From Xanthobacter autotrophicus (GTDB lineage Bacteria > Pseudomonadota > Alphaproteobacteria > Rhizobiales > Xanthobacteraceae): DNA of 64,000 nucleotides. The DNA lies in assembly GCF_043194295.1 (NCBI RefSeq), contig NZ_JBAFVK010000005.1. One strand, 5' to 3'. Positions 41,925 to 50,436 of this stretch are shown piece by piece. Numbering within the stretch: the first letter of the stretch is position 1; each line of letters begins with the position of its first letter. The notes beneath the pieces are model-generated. The model worked only from the letters and a program-made list of their open reading frames with translations, made no database searches and was not told where the DNA came from. The position numbers were made by a program, and so were the translations under genes.

Positions 41925-42638
41925 GTGCTGGACATTTACACGATCATCTTCCTGGCCCTCGCGGTCTTCATCTTTGTGCGTCTGCGCAGCGTGCTCGGAC
42001 AAAGGACCGGGCGCGAGCGCCCGCCTTACGATCCCTATTCCCGCGACACCGCCCGCCCGCCGCAGCAAGCCTCCGACAAGGTGGTGCCCCTGCCTGAGCG
42101 TCCGGTGACTCCGCCCGGCGCCGTCGCCCCGGAGGACGAAACCCCGCCGGCCTATCGCTGGGAGGGCGTGGCCGAGAAGGGGTCCGCCACCGCTGCGGCG
42201 CTCGACGAGATCGCCCGCTTCGAGCCCGACTTCGATGCCAAGCATTTCCTGGTCGGCGCCCGTGCCGCTTATGAAATGATCGTGACCGCCTTTGCCGCCG
42301 GCGATCGCCGCGCGCTGAAGGACCTGCTCGCCAAGGATGTCTATGACGGCTTCGTTGCCGCCATCACCGACCGCGAGAGCCGGCACGAGACCATGGAATC
42401 GCGTTTCGTCGCCATCGAGCAGGCCGAGCTTCAGGACGTGACCGTTCGTGACCGCAATGCCCAGCTTACGGTGCGTTTCGTGTCCAAGCTCATCTCGGTC
42501 ACCCGCGGCGCCGATGGCGCCGTGGTGGACGGCAGCCCGGACACGGTCGCCGACGTGACCGACGTGTGGACCTTCGCCCGCGAGCTCGGCACGCGTGATC
42601 CCAACTGGAAGCTGGTGGCTACCGAAGCCGCCCAGTGA
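41925..42638 (+). CDS. timA: Tim44/TimA family inner-membrane adaptor protein
   Basis: 237 residues: one N-terminal membrane anchor (LDIYTIIFLALAVFIFVRLR), the alphaproteobacterial signature RSVLGQRTGRERPPYDPY, a Pro-rich linker and a Tim44-like domain (about 85-235). Mitochondrial Tim44 tethers Hsp70 to the import channel; the bacterial counterpart is a putative inner-membrane adaptor of unknown task. The GTG at 41925 is chosen because homologues begin at this point. An in-frame ATG at 41883 would add 14 basic residues. It is followed by mltA and smr, the usual order in Hyphomicrobiales. Confidence 0.88.
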   Translation: MLDIYTIIFLALAVFIFVRLRSVLGQRTGRERPPYDPYSRDTARPPQQASDKVVPLPERPVTPPGAVAPEDETPPAYRWEGVAEKGSATAAALDEIARFEPDFDAKHFLVGARAAYEMIVTAFAAGDRRALKDLLAKDVYDGFVAAITDRESRHETMESRFVAIEQAELQDVTVRDRNAQLTVRFVSKLISVTRGADGAVVDGSPDTVADVTDVWTFARELGTRDPNWKLVATEAAQ

Positions 42639-42727
42639 GGCGTCCGGTGCGGCACGGCCCTTTCAGTGTGGACGATGGCCGGGATGCGGGTCGCGACCCT
42701 GCCTGTCCCGATGTGGCGGGCGAGAGC

Positions 42728-43963
42728 ATGTCGCACCGTCTGCGCGGCATGGCGGCTGCGGTCCTCGCCCTGGTGGTTTTTGCAGTCGCGCCGGCCCGTG
42801 CGGACCTGCCGAGGCTGGCCATGCTGAGCGAAGTCGCCCCGCCTGATATCGCCGGATCGACGCTGGTGCCGACCGCCTTCGGTGTCATCGGCGGCTGGGC
42901 GGCTGACGACCATGCCAGCGCCTTCCAGACTTTCCTGACCAGTTGCGCTGCCCGCCGCGCGCCGCCGGCCGAGGTGGGCCCCGCGTCCGCTCCGACGCTG
43001 GCTGCCGGCCTCGCCCATGCCTGCGCCGCCGCCGCGCGGCTGGGCACCGCTGCCCCGTCGCGGGAGGTGGCGCGGCTTTTCTTCGAAGCCAATTTCCGCC
43101 CCTATCGCGTGGTGCCGGACAAGGGCGGTGAAGGCTTCTTCACTGGCTATTACGAGCCGGAGGTGGAAGGCGCGCTGGCACCCGGCAACGGCTTTGACGT
43201 GCCTGTCTATAGTCGGCCGTCCGACCTGCTCATGAGCGGCGGCGGCCCGACCCCCAATTCGGGCGGCGCCGTGAGGCGGGAGGGTGATGCCCTCGTGCCC
43301 TATTTCGACCGCGCCGCCATCGAGGATGGTGCGCTTTCGGGACGCGGGCTGGAAGTCGCCTGGCTGAAGGACCCCATCGACCTTTTTTTCATGCAGATCC
43401 AGGGCTCGGCCCGGGTCCGCCTGCCGGACGGCAGGGTGCTGCGCCTCAACTACGACGGATATAACGGCCATCCCTACCTGCCCGTGGGCCGGCTCCTCAT
43501 CGCGCGTGGCCTCGTGCCGCGAGAGGAGATGTCCATGGACCGCATCCGCGCCTTCATGGAGGCGGATCCGGAGGCGGGCCGGGCGCTCCGGCGCGAGAAC
43601 CGGTCCTATGTGTTCTTCAAGGCCCTCGACCTCGGCGGCGAGGCTGGCGCCATGGGTGCCCAGGGCGTGCCGCTGACCGCCGGCCGCTCCATCGCAGTGG
43701 ACCGCAAGCTGCACACCTATGGTGCGCCGGTGTTCGTGGCGGCGGACCTGCCGCTGTCCGCGGCGGGCAACCGCGAGCCGTTCCGCCGCCTCATGATCGC
43801 GCAGGATACCGGCTCAGCCATCGTCGGACCGGCGCGGGCGGACCTTTATTTTGGCACCGGTCCCGAGGCCGGCGCGGTGGCCGGGCGCATCCGCCATCCC
43901 GGTAGCTTCACCCTGCTGGTGCCGCGCTTCGCGCCCGCCGGGACGCCGGGACATCCCCGATGA
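42728..43963 (+). CDS. mltA: Membrane-bound lytic murein transglycosylase A
   Basis: 411 residues with a signal peptide (AAAVLALVVFAVAPARA). The MltA barrel includes FFTGYYEPEVEGAL and DPIDLFFMQIQGSARVRLPD. The C-terminal 3D domain carries the catalytic region AQDTGSAIVGPARADLYFG. It cleaves peptidoglycan strands to 1,6-anhydro ends. ATG 42728 is preferred because it places the signal peptide correctly; GTG 42635 is in frame and would overlap the timA stop (GTGA), so translational coupling is possible. The smr start overlaps its stop by four bases. Confidence 0.94.
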   Translation: MSHRLRGMAAAVLALVVFAVAPARADLPRLAMLSEVAPPDIAGSTLVPTAFGVIGGWAADDHASAFQTFLTSCAARRAPPAEVGPASAPTLAAGLAHACAAAARLGTAAPSREVARLFFEANFRPYRVVPDKGGEGFFTGYYEPEVEGALAPGNGFDVPVYSRPSDLLMSGGGPTPNSGGAVRREGDALVPYFDRAAIEDGALSGRGLEVAWLKDPIDLFFMQIQGSARVRLPDGRVLRLNYDGYNGHPYLPVGRLLIARGLVPREEMSMDRIRAFMEADPEAGRALRRENRSYVFFKALDLGGEAGAMGAQGVPLTAGRSIAVDRKLHTYGAPVFVAADLPLSAAGNREPFRRLMIAQDTGSAIVGPARADLYFGTGPEAGAVAGRIRHPGSFTLLVPRFAPAGTPGHPR

Positions 43964-44550
43964 CCCGGCGCGGACGGCGACGCCACCTCTCGGCGGAGGA
44001 GCGCGCGCTCTGGGACCATGTGGTGCGGTCGGTGACGCCGCTGAAACTGCCCGCCGTGCCGCAGGATGTCGCTCCGCTGGTGCCCGACACACCGCCGGTG
44101 GCGCCGGAACCGCCTGCCGCTGCTCCTCCGGCCAAGGCCGCCAAGGCCGTCCGCTCCAAGGCGCCGCCCGCTCCCCCGCCCGCGCCGCCCCTCGCCTCCC
44201 TGGAGCCGAAGACCCGCCGGCGGCTCACCCGCGGGGCGGAGGTGGATGCGCGCCTCGACCTGCATGGTCTCACCCAGGCCGCCGCCCATCGCCGGCTGCG
44301 GCTGTTCCTGATCGAGGCGCAGGCGCTGGGCCATGGGCTGGTGCTGGTCATCACCGGCAAGGGCGATCCCGACCGGCTCATGAGCACCGGCCCAGCCTTC
44401 GGCGAGGGGCGGGGCGTGCTCAAGCGCGCGGTGCCGTTGTGGCTCGCCGAGCCGGATCTGCGGATGGTTGTGGTGGGCTTTGAAGCCGCCGGCCGCCGCC
44501 ATGGCGGGGAAGGCGCGCTCTATGTGCGCATCCGCCGGCGCAAGGCCTGA
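43960..44550 (+). CDS. Smr-domain protein
   Basis: 196 residues. A basic N-terminus with WDHVVRSVTPLK is followed by a Pro/Ala-rich linker (about 40-85) and a C-terminal Smr domain (about 95-195). The domain carries the LDLHG motif (DARLDLHGLTQ) and the HGxG-like GKG motif (LVITGKGD). Smr domains are nickases or RNases; the cellular role of these small alphaproteobacterial versions is unknown. ATGA overlap with mltA shows translational coupling. Confidence 0.93.
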   Translation: MTRRGRRRHLSAEERALWDHVVRSVTPLKLPAVPQDVAPLVPDTPPVAPEPPAAAPPAKAAKAVRSKAPPAPPPAPPLASLEPKTRRRLTRGAEVDARLDLHGLTQAAAHRRLRLFLIEAQALGHGLVLVITGKGDPDRLMSTGPAFGEGRGVLKRAVPLWLAEPDLRMVVVGFEAAGRRHGGEGALYVRIRRRKA

Positions 44551-44553
44551 GCC

Positions 44554-45261
44554 TCAATCCCCGATGCAGGCGGAGGCGGGCATCTCGAAGGTGCGCCCGT
44601 CGCCCAGAAGGTGGGCAGTGAAGCCGTGCGGCGGAAACAGACCGGCGATAGCGGGATCGCGCACGCTCAGGCCACCGGCATAGGCACCGAACGCCGGCAG
44701 CACCATGCGGCTGCCATCGGTGACGAAGCAGCGCCGTCGCACGCCCCGCCCGCGCAGCGCGATGCGGGCGGCGGGATGCAGGTGGCCGCAGACTTCGCCC
44801 GGCGCGGGCCCTTCCGACGGCTCGTGGCGAAACAGCAGCGGGCCGTGGGTGAGCGCGGCCGTGCCCTCGCCGCCGAGATCGGTGGGCATGGGATCATGGT
44901 TGCCGGCGATCCACACGAACGTGCGGCCGGCCTGGATGCGGCGGATCTCCTCGCGGACCGGATCGGCCATGCGCTCCACCGCCCAGCGGTCGTGCAGGCT
45001 GTCGCCGAGGGCGATCACCAGGCGCGGCTGGTGCACGGCGATGGCGGCGCCAAGGCGCTTCAGGGTGTCGATGCTGTCATAGGGCGGCAGCATCTGGCCG
45101 CGCCGGGCGAAGGCGGAGCCTTTCTCCAGATGCAGGTCCGCGACCACCATCAGCCGCTCGTCCGGCCACAGCAGAGCGCCGGAGGGATCCAGCACCAGCT
45201 CCGCGCCCGCGAGGATGATGGTGGCAAGGGGCGATACGACTGATTCGGCGCGCGCGAGCAT
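44554..45261 (-). CDS. pdeM: PdeM-type metallophosphoesterase
   Basis: 235-residue calcineurin-like phosphoesterase. The metal motifs appear in order: VADLHLEKGS, ALGDSLHDR, AGNHDPMP, THGPLLFRH and CGHLHP. This pattern is that of the ligase-associated DNA damage response endonuclease PdeM. In other genomes pdeM sits with an ATP-dependent ligase, an Lhr-like helicase and an exonuclease; none is in this window, so a repair role is inferred from family only. ATG 45261 gives the normal length. Confidence 0.9.
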   Translation of the reverse strand: MLARAESVVSPLATIILAGAELVLDPSGALLWPDERLMVVADLHLEKGSAFARRGQMLPPYDSIDTLKRLGAAIAVHQPRLVIALGDSLHDRWAVERMADPVREEIRRIQAGRTFVWIAGNHDPMPTDLGGEGTAALTHGPLLFRHEPSEGPAPGEVCGHLHPAARIALRGRGVRRRCFVTDGSRMVLPAFGAYAGGLSVRDPAIAGLFPPHGFTAHLLGDGRTFEMPASACIGD

Positions 45262-45335
45262 GGCGGGGATTGTGCCCAATGTCCGCCGGCGGGCAAGCGT
45301 TGCATTGGCGGGGATGCGTAACCCATGCGGGTTAT

Positions 45336-45797
45336 TCAGCGGGAACTGCCCCACACACCCGCCTCCACCAGCATCCCGACCATGTCGTCCGGCCACACTT
45401 GCTCCGTTGCCCGCGCCAGATCGGCCTGCGACCACCAGGCGTGCTCCGCGACCACCGCCCGCTCCTCGGCGGTCCACAGCGCCGAGGACACCTCCAGCGT
45501 CGCGACGCGGATGAGGAAGTAGCGCTCGTCGGCTTTCACCGCGATCCCGTCCGGCATGGTGAAGGTGACAATCCGCCGGGCGACCTGCGGTCCGGGGTCC
45601 GCGATGCGAAGGCCGGTTTCCTCAAGGAGTTCCCGGCACGCGGCCTGCTCGAAGCTCTCGCCCGCATCGAGCCCGCCACCGGGCGGCGCCCAGAAGATGG
45701 AGCCGGCCAGCGCGCCGGTCCGGTGCACGAAGCGGAACAGCAGCAGGCGGCCCTGTGCGTTCACGACCAGCAGGCGGGAGGAGGGGCGCTGTCTCAT
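45336..45797 (-). CDS. NUDIX hydrolase
   Basis: 153 residues with a complete Nudix box: GGGLDAGESFEQAACRELLE continuing EETGL, which satisfies G-x5-E-x7-REUxEExGU. The enzyme removes nucleoside monophosphates from X-linked nucleoside diphosphates; the substrate is unknown. ATG 45797 starts 20 bp after the priA stop on the same strand, so it is probably co-transcribed with priA. The open frame continues far into priA as a shadow. Confidence 0.93.
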   Translation of the reverse strand: MRQRPSSRLLVVNAQGRLLLFRFVHRTGALAGSIFWAPPGGGLDAGESFEQAACRELLEETGLRIADPGPQVARRIVTFTMPDGIAVKADERYFLIRVATLEVSSALWTAEERAVVAEHAWWSQADLARATEQVWPDDMVGMLVEAGVWGSSR

Positions 45798-45817
45798 GGG
45801 CTCAGCCGGGCGATGGT

Positions 45818-48001
45818 TCAGAAGAAGCTCTGCGGGTCCACGTCGATGGCGACGCGGATGTTGCCCGTCACCTTCGGTGCCGTGGCGCGCCAGTCGCGCA
45901 AATAGCGGGACAGGTCGAAGGCGCGGGGGGCGCGCACCAGCAGCCGCCAGCGATGGCGCCCGCGCAGGATTGCAAGCGGGGCTTCCGCCGGGCCGAGGAT
46001 GCGCACCCCCGCAACCATGGGCGCGGAGGCGGCAAGCCTTCGGGCATGGCCTTCCGCCACATGGCCTTCGCTGGCGGAGACGATGAGGCTCGCCATGCGG
46101 CCGAATGGCGGAAGCTGGGCCTCCTCCCGGGCGGCGATCTCGGTGTCGTAGAAGGCGTCCCGGTCGCCGGTCACCAGCGCCCGCATCACCGGATGCTCGG
46201 GCATGTGGGTCTGGATGAAGCCGCGCCCTTCGGTCTTGCCGCGCCCGGCGCGCCCGGCCACCTGATGCACCAGTTGGAAGGTGCGTTCCGCCGCGCGCGG
46301 GTCGCCCTGGCCGAGGCCCACGTCGGCGTCCACCACACCCACGAGGGCGAGGCCGGGGAAATTGTGGCCCTTGGCCACCAGCTGGGTGCCCACCACCACG
46401 TCCACCTCCCCTTTGGCCACCGCGTCCAGTTCGGCGCGCATGCGCTCCACCCCGCCGGCGAGATCGGAGGAGAGGACGAGGGAACGGGCGGCGGGAAACA
46501 GCGCCTGCACCTCCTCCTGAAGCCGTTCCACGCCTGGCCCCACGGGGATGAGGCTGTCCTTGGCGCCGCAGGCGGGGCAGGCCTCCGGCACCGGGGCCTG
46601 ATAGCCGCAATGGTGGCAGGTGAGACGGCGGCGGAAGCGGTGCTCCACCAGCCACGCGGTGCAGGAGGGGCAGCGCATGCGATGCCCGCAGGAATGGCAC
46701 AGGGTGAGTGGCGCATAGCCCCGCCGGTTGAGGAACAAAAGCGCCTGCCCGCCCGCCTCCAGCGTATCGGTGATCTCCGCTTCGAGGCGCGGCGCGATCC
46801 AGCGGCCTTTGGGCGGACCCTCCTTGCGCAGGTCGATGGGCAGGAGGCCCGGCACCTTGGCGCCGCCGAAGCGCACCGGCAAAGCGAGGCGGTGGTAGCG
46901 CCCGCGCCGGGCGTTCACCTCGGTCTCGATGGAGGGCGTGGCGGAGGCGAGCACGATGGGGGCGGCGGCCAGCCGCGCCCGCACCACCGCCATGTCGCGG
47001 GCGTGGTAGGCGACGCCGTCCTCCTGCTTGTAGGCCGGGTCGTGCTCCTCATCCACGATGATGAGGCCGAGGTCGCGGAACGGCAGGAACAGGGCTGAGC
47101 GGGCGCCGGCCACCACCTTCACCTGTCCCGAGGCCACCTCGTTGAGGATGCGCCCGCGCCGCCGGGTGGAGACGCCGGAATGCCATTCCGCCGGCTTCAC
47201 CCCGAAGCGGGTGGTGAAGCGGTCGAGGAAGGCCTGGGTGAGGGCGATTTCCGGCAGCAGGATCAGCGCCTGCCGGCCGTCGCGGATGGCCTGCGCCACC
47301 GCCTCGAAATAAACCTCTGTCTTGCCCGAGCCGGTAACGCCATCCAGCAGGAAGACGCCAAAGCCCCTGGCGTCCACCGCCCCGCTGAGCGCGTGCGCGG
47401 CCTTCGCCTGCGGCTCGGAGAGCGTGGGCGTGGCAAAGGTCGGGTCGGGGGGATAGGCGGCGGGCTCGGGGGGCAGCACCACGGTTTCGAGCGCGCCCTC
47501 GTCCACCAGCCCGTCCACTACGGAGGGGGAGACCCCGGCCTCCCGCGCCGCCTCCGACTTGCCGCGCACGAAGCCGTCGGCGAGGAGGTCGAGCAGCCGG
47601 GCGCGGGCCGCCGTCATGCGCGCCGGGGCGGGGCCGCTGACACGCACGCCCACCCGCTCGCGACAGGCGCCGGGGCTTTCCCCGTGGCGCAGGGCCATGC
47701 GCAGCACCATGCCGCGCGGGGCGAGGGTGTAGTCGGCCATCCAGTCGACCAGCTTCAGGAGGTCCGGCGGCAGCGGGACATAGTCCAGCTTCGCTTTCAC
47801 GGCCTTGAGCTTGGCCACATCCACCGGCTTGCCGGATCCGCCGCCGGGGGGACGCGGCCAGACGCAGCCGATCATCCCGCGCGCGCCGAGAGGCACGTGC
47901 ACGAGGTCGCCGGGGGAGAGCGTCATCCCCTCGGGCACGAGATAGGAATAGGGGGTGTCGAGGCCCAAGGGCAGCAGGACATCGACCGTGCGCGCACTCA
48001 T
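45818..48001 (-). CDS. priA: Primosomal protein N' (replication restart helicase)
   Basis: 727-residue superfamily 2 helicase that reloads DnaB at stalled forks. Walker A is LLDGVTGSGKTEVYFEA, the DEEH box is IIVDEEHDPAYKQED, and the SAT motif is VLASATPS. The primosome zinc fingers are paired cysteines (CHSCGHRMRCPSC, then CHHCGYQAPVPEACPAC), and VGTQLVAKGHNFPG is motif V. The N-terminal DNA-binding domain starts RTVDVLLPLGLDTPYSYLVP. ATG 48001 is used; the frame is open to 48115. Confidence 0.97.
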   Translation of the reverse strand: MSARTVDVLLPLGLDTPYSYLVPEGMTLSPGDLVHVPLGARGMIGCVWPRPPGGGSGKPVDVAKLKAVKAKLDYVPLPPDLLKLVDWMADYTLAPRGMVLRMALRHGESPGACRERVGVRVSGPAPARMTAARARLLDLLADGFVRGKSEAAREAGVSPSVVDGLVDEGALETVVLPPEPAAYPPDPTFATPTLSEPQAKAAHALSGAVDARGFGVFLLDGVTGSGKTEVYFEAVAQAIRDGRQALILLPEIALTQAFLDRFTTRFGVKPAEWHSGVSTRRRGRILNEVASGQVKVVAGARSALFLPFRDLGLIIVDEEHDPAYKQEDGVAYHARDMAVVRARLAAAPIVLASATPSIETEVNARRGRYHRLALPVRFGGAKVPGLLPIDLRKEGPPKGRWIAPRLEAEITDTLEAGGQALLFLNRRGYAPLTLCHSCGHRMRCPSCTAWLVEHRFRRRLTCHHCGYQAPVPEACPACGAKDSLIPVGPGVERLQEEVQALFPAARSLVLSSDLAGGVERMRAELDAVAKGEVDVVVGTQLVAKGHNFPGLALVGVVDADVGLGQGDPRAAERTFQLVHQVAGRAGRGKTEGRGFIQTHMPEHPVMRALVTGDRDAFYDTEIAAREEAQLPPFGRMASLIVSASEGHVAEGHARRLAASAPMVAGVRILGPAEAPLAILRGRHRWRLLVRAPRAFDLSRYLRDWRATAPKVTGNIRVAIDVDPQSFF

Positions 48002-48159
48002 GGCGGTGTTTTGGTCCGTCCGGCGGGAAAGGTCAAAGGCGCCTGAAACGCGCTTCGATGCGGGCCGAAGGCGCGCTCCGGGGGCGGCCTGCATTTCCAT
48101 GGAATGCAGGCTCAAGGTGCAATAGCTTGGCCGTGGTTCATGTCCAATGGGAGGTGGGA

Positions 48160-49164
48160 GTGGTTGCTTCTGCAGAACAACCCGGTGAGGGCGTGCCCGC
48201 CGCCGGTCCCATCCGCAAGATCGCCCTTGAAGAACATTTCACCACCCCCGACCTCGCCAGCCGCAACGTCGCCCGGCCGACCCGCAGCGATGCGCTGTTC
48301 GCGGACATCGAGCGGCGGCTGGTGGATTTCGGCGACCTGCGGCTGGATACCATGGACCGGGCGGGCATTTCGCTGTGCGTGCTGTCGGTCACCACGCCGG
48401 GCGTGCAGGCCGAGAAGGACACGGCGACCGCCATCGGCCTTGCGCGCAAGGCCAATGACGCGCTGGCCGAGGAGGTGCGCCGTCAGCCCAAGCGCTATGC
48501 CGGCTTTGCCCACCTGCCGATGCAGGATCCCAAGGTGGCGGCCGACGAGCTGGAGCGGTGCGTGCGCCAGCTCGGCTTCAAGGGCGCCCTCATCAACGGG
48601 CAGACCAACGGCCAGTATCTCGATGCCGACAGGTTTCTCCCGTTCTGGGAGCGGGTGGCCGACCTCGACGTGCCGGTCTACCTCCATCCCGGTGAATTGG
48701 CGGATGCGCCGGCCATGTTCGCCGGGCGACCGGAATTGGGTGGGGCGGTCTGGGCATGGACCGCGGAGACGGCGAGCCACGCCCTGCGGCTGGTCTTCGG
48801 CGGCACCTTCACCCGGTTCCCGACCCTGAAGGTCATTCTTGGTCACATGGGGGAGACGCTGCCCTCCCTTCTGTGGCGGTTCGACAGCCGCTGGCAGTGC
48901 ACCCTGGGAGAGACGCTGCCGCCGGAGCAATTGCCGTCGGCCATCATCCGGCGCCACTTCGCCATCACCACGTCCGGGGTGTGCGATCCGATCGCATTGG
49001 CCGCCGCCATCGCGGCCCTGGGCGAGGATGCGGTGATGTTCTCGGTCGATTATCCCTATGAGGACACGTCCACCGCGGCCGCCTTCATCGAGGCGGCGCC
49101 GCTGGATCCAGCCGTGCGCGCCAAGGTGTGCCACGCCAATGCCGAGCGCATCCTGAAGCTGTGA
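48160..49164 (+). CDS. Amidohydrolase-family decarboxylase (gamma-resorcylate/2,3-dihydroxybenzoate decarboxylase-like)
   Basis: 334-residue TIM barrel of the amidohydrolase-2 family. Instead of the HxH of hydrolases it has EEHF after the first strand (IALEEHFTTPDL), as in metal-dependent aromatic decarboxylases. The other ligands are in VYLHPGELAD (His), ILGHMGETLPS (His) and FSVDYPYEDT (Asp). Known enzymes of this type remove CO2 from hydroxybenzoates without a cofactor. No aromatic pathway is adjacent. GTG 48160 with GGGAGGTGGG upstream is preferred; the frame opens at 48058. Confidence 0.85.
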   Translation: MVASAEQPGEGVPAAGPIRKIALEEHFTTPDLASRNVARPTRSDALFADIERRLVDFGDLRLDTMDRAGISLCVLSVTTPGVQAEKDTATAIGLARKANDALAEEVRRQPKRYAGFAHLPMQDPKVAADELERCVRQLGFKGALINGQTNGQYLDADRFLPFWERVADLDVPVYLHPGELADAPAMFAGRPELGGAVWAWTAETASHALRLVFGGTFTRFPTLKVILGHMGETLPSLLWRFDSRWQCTLGETLPPEQLPSAIIRRHFAITTSGVCDPIALAAAIAALGEDAVMFSVDYPYEDTSTAAAFIEAAPLDPAVRAKVCHANAERILKL

Positions 49165-49212
49165 GGGCGCGCCGCCCTTGCGTTTGCGGCGCCTCCCGTC
49201 TACCTCCAAGCC

Positions 49213-50247
49213 ATGAAATTCCTCGATCAGGCCAAGGTCTATGTGCGCTCCGGCGACGGGGGGGCGGGTTGCGTCTCCTTCCGGCGCGAGAAATTCATTG
49301 AGTTCGGCGGTCCCGATGGCGGCGACGGCGGACGCGGCGGCGACGTGTGGATCGAGTGCGTGGATGGCCTCAACACGCTCATCGACTATCGCTACCAGCA
49401 GCATTTCAAGGCCAAGAAGGGTGACCACGGCAAGGGCGCCAACCGCACCGGCGCTCGTGGCGCCGACGTGGTGCTGAGGGTGCCTGCCGGTACCCAGATC
49501 CTTGACGAGACGGAAGAGACCGTCCTCGCCGACCTCACCGAGGTGGGCCAGCGCATCAAGCTGCTGGAAGGCGGCAATGGCGGCTTCGGCAACGCCCAGT
49601 TCAAGACCTCCACCAACCAGGCCCCGCGCCGCGCCAATCCCGGCCTTGAGGGCCAGGAGCGGTGGATCTGGCTGCGCCTGAAGCTGATCGCCGACGCCGG
49701 CCTCGTGGGCCTGCCCAATGCTGGCAAGTCCACCTTCCTCGCCGCCACCACGGCTGCCAAGCCGAAGATCGCCGACTATCCCTTCACCACGCTGCATCCC
49801 GGCCTCGGCGTGGTGCGGGTGGATGGGCGCGAGTTCGTGCTGGCCGACATTCCCGGCCTCATCGAGGGCGCGCACGAGGGGGTGGGCATCGGCGACCGCT
49901 TCCTCGGTCATGTGGAGCGCTGCCGTGCGCTGCTGCATCTGGTGGACGGCACCTCCGAGCACGCCGGCAAGGCCTACAAGACGGTGCGGGCCGAGCTTGC
50001 CGCCTATGGCAACGGCCTCGACGAGAAGCCGGAAATCGTGGCCCTGTCCAAGGTGGATGCGCTTTCCCCCGAGCTGCTCAAGCAGCAGAAGGAGCGCCTG
50101 AAGCGGGCCGCCAAGAAGACGCCGCTTCTGCTCTCGGCCCAGTCGGGGCAAGGGGTTCAGGAGGCGTTGCGCCTGCTGCTCTCCGTGGTGGAGCAGGAGC
50201 GCGGCGCCGAAAAGGAAGAGGAACCGCGGGACGCGTGGAGGCCGTGA
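49213..50247 (+). CDS. obgE: Obg-type GTPase
   Basis: 344-residue ribosome-assembly and stress GTPase. The glycine-rich Obg domain (about 1-158: GDGGAGCVSFRREKFIEFGG, GGDGGRGGDV, GGNGGFGNAQFKTSTN) precedes the G domain. There the G1 motif is GLPNAGKST, switch I FTTLHPGLG, G3 DIPGLIEGAHEG, G4 LSKVD. The C-terminal tail is acidic and short, without an OCT domain. In many alphaproteobacteria obgE lies just before proB, as here, except that a decayed vapC-like fragment now lies between them. Confidence 0.98.
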   Translation: MKFLDQAKVYVRSGDGGAGCVSFRREKFIEFGGPDGGDGGRGGDVWIECVDGLNTLIDYRYQQHFKAKKGDHGKGANRTGARGADVVLRVPAGTQILDETEETVLADLTEVGQRIKLLEGGNGGFGNAQFKTSTNQAPRRANPGLEGQERWIWLRLKLIADAGLVGLPNAGKSTFLAATTAAKPKIADYPFTTLHPGLGVVRVDGREFVLADIPGLIEGAHEGVGIGDRFLGHVERCRALLHLVDGTSEHAGKAYKTVRAELAAYGNGLDEKPEIVALSKVDALSPELLKQQKERLKRAAKKTPLLLSAQSGQGVQEALRLLLSVVEQERGAEKEEEPRDAWRP

Positions 50248-50277
50248 TCTGGCGGCAGTGATCCACCGCGGCCATGC

Positions 50278-50436
50278 CATCGGAGGGATTCGGCGGGCTT
50301 GAACTTCGGCGACCCGATGGCCTATGCCGTCGCCGGGGCGCATGTCGCGCCGCTTCTCTTCAAGGGGGATGACCTCTCACGCGCCGGCGCGTGCCGCCCG
50401 TCCGCCGGCGTGCTGAAGGTTCCAGAACTTCGATGA
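50278..50436 (+). pseudogene. C-terminal remnant of a VapC-type PIN-domain toxin
   Basis: Reading from 50278 to the stop at 50434-50436, the translation contains LNFGDPMAYAVAGAHVAPLL followed by FKGDDLSRA. This is the conserved end of VapC proteins (pattern LNFGDCxxYALAxxxxxPLLFKGxDFxxT), including the last catalytic Asp (NFGD). The N-terminal two thirds, with the other acidic residues, and any VapB antitoxin are missing; the fragment starts right after obgE. The stop overlaps the proB start codon (ATG 50433). It is therefore a toxin fossil, not a working gene. Confidence 0.75.

Noticed and set aside
45818..46700. Upstream part of the 454-codon frame that ends in the NUDIX gene
   Set aside because: It lies antisense-free within priA in another frame, has shadow composition, and the NUDIX protein has its own ATG at 45797.
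48112..50343. Minus-strand open frame of 743 codons opposite the decarboxylase and obgE
   Set aside because: Both plus-strand genes are unmistakable; the minus frame has shadow composition and no motif.
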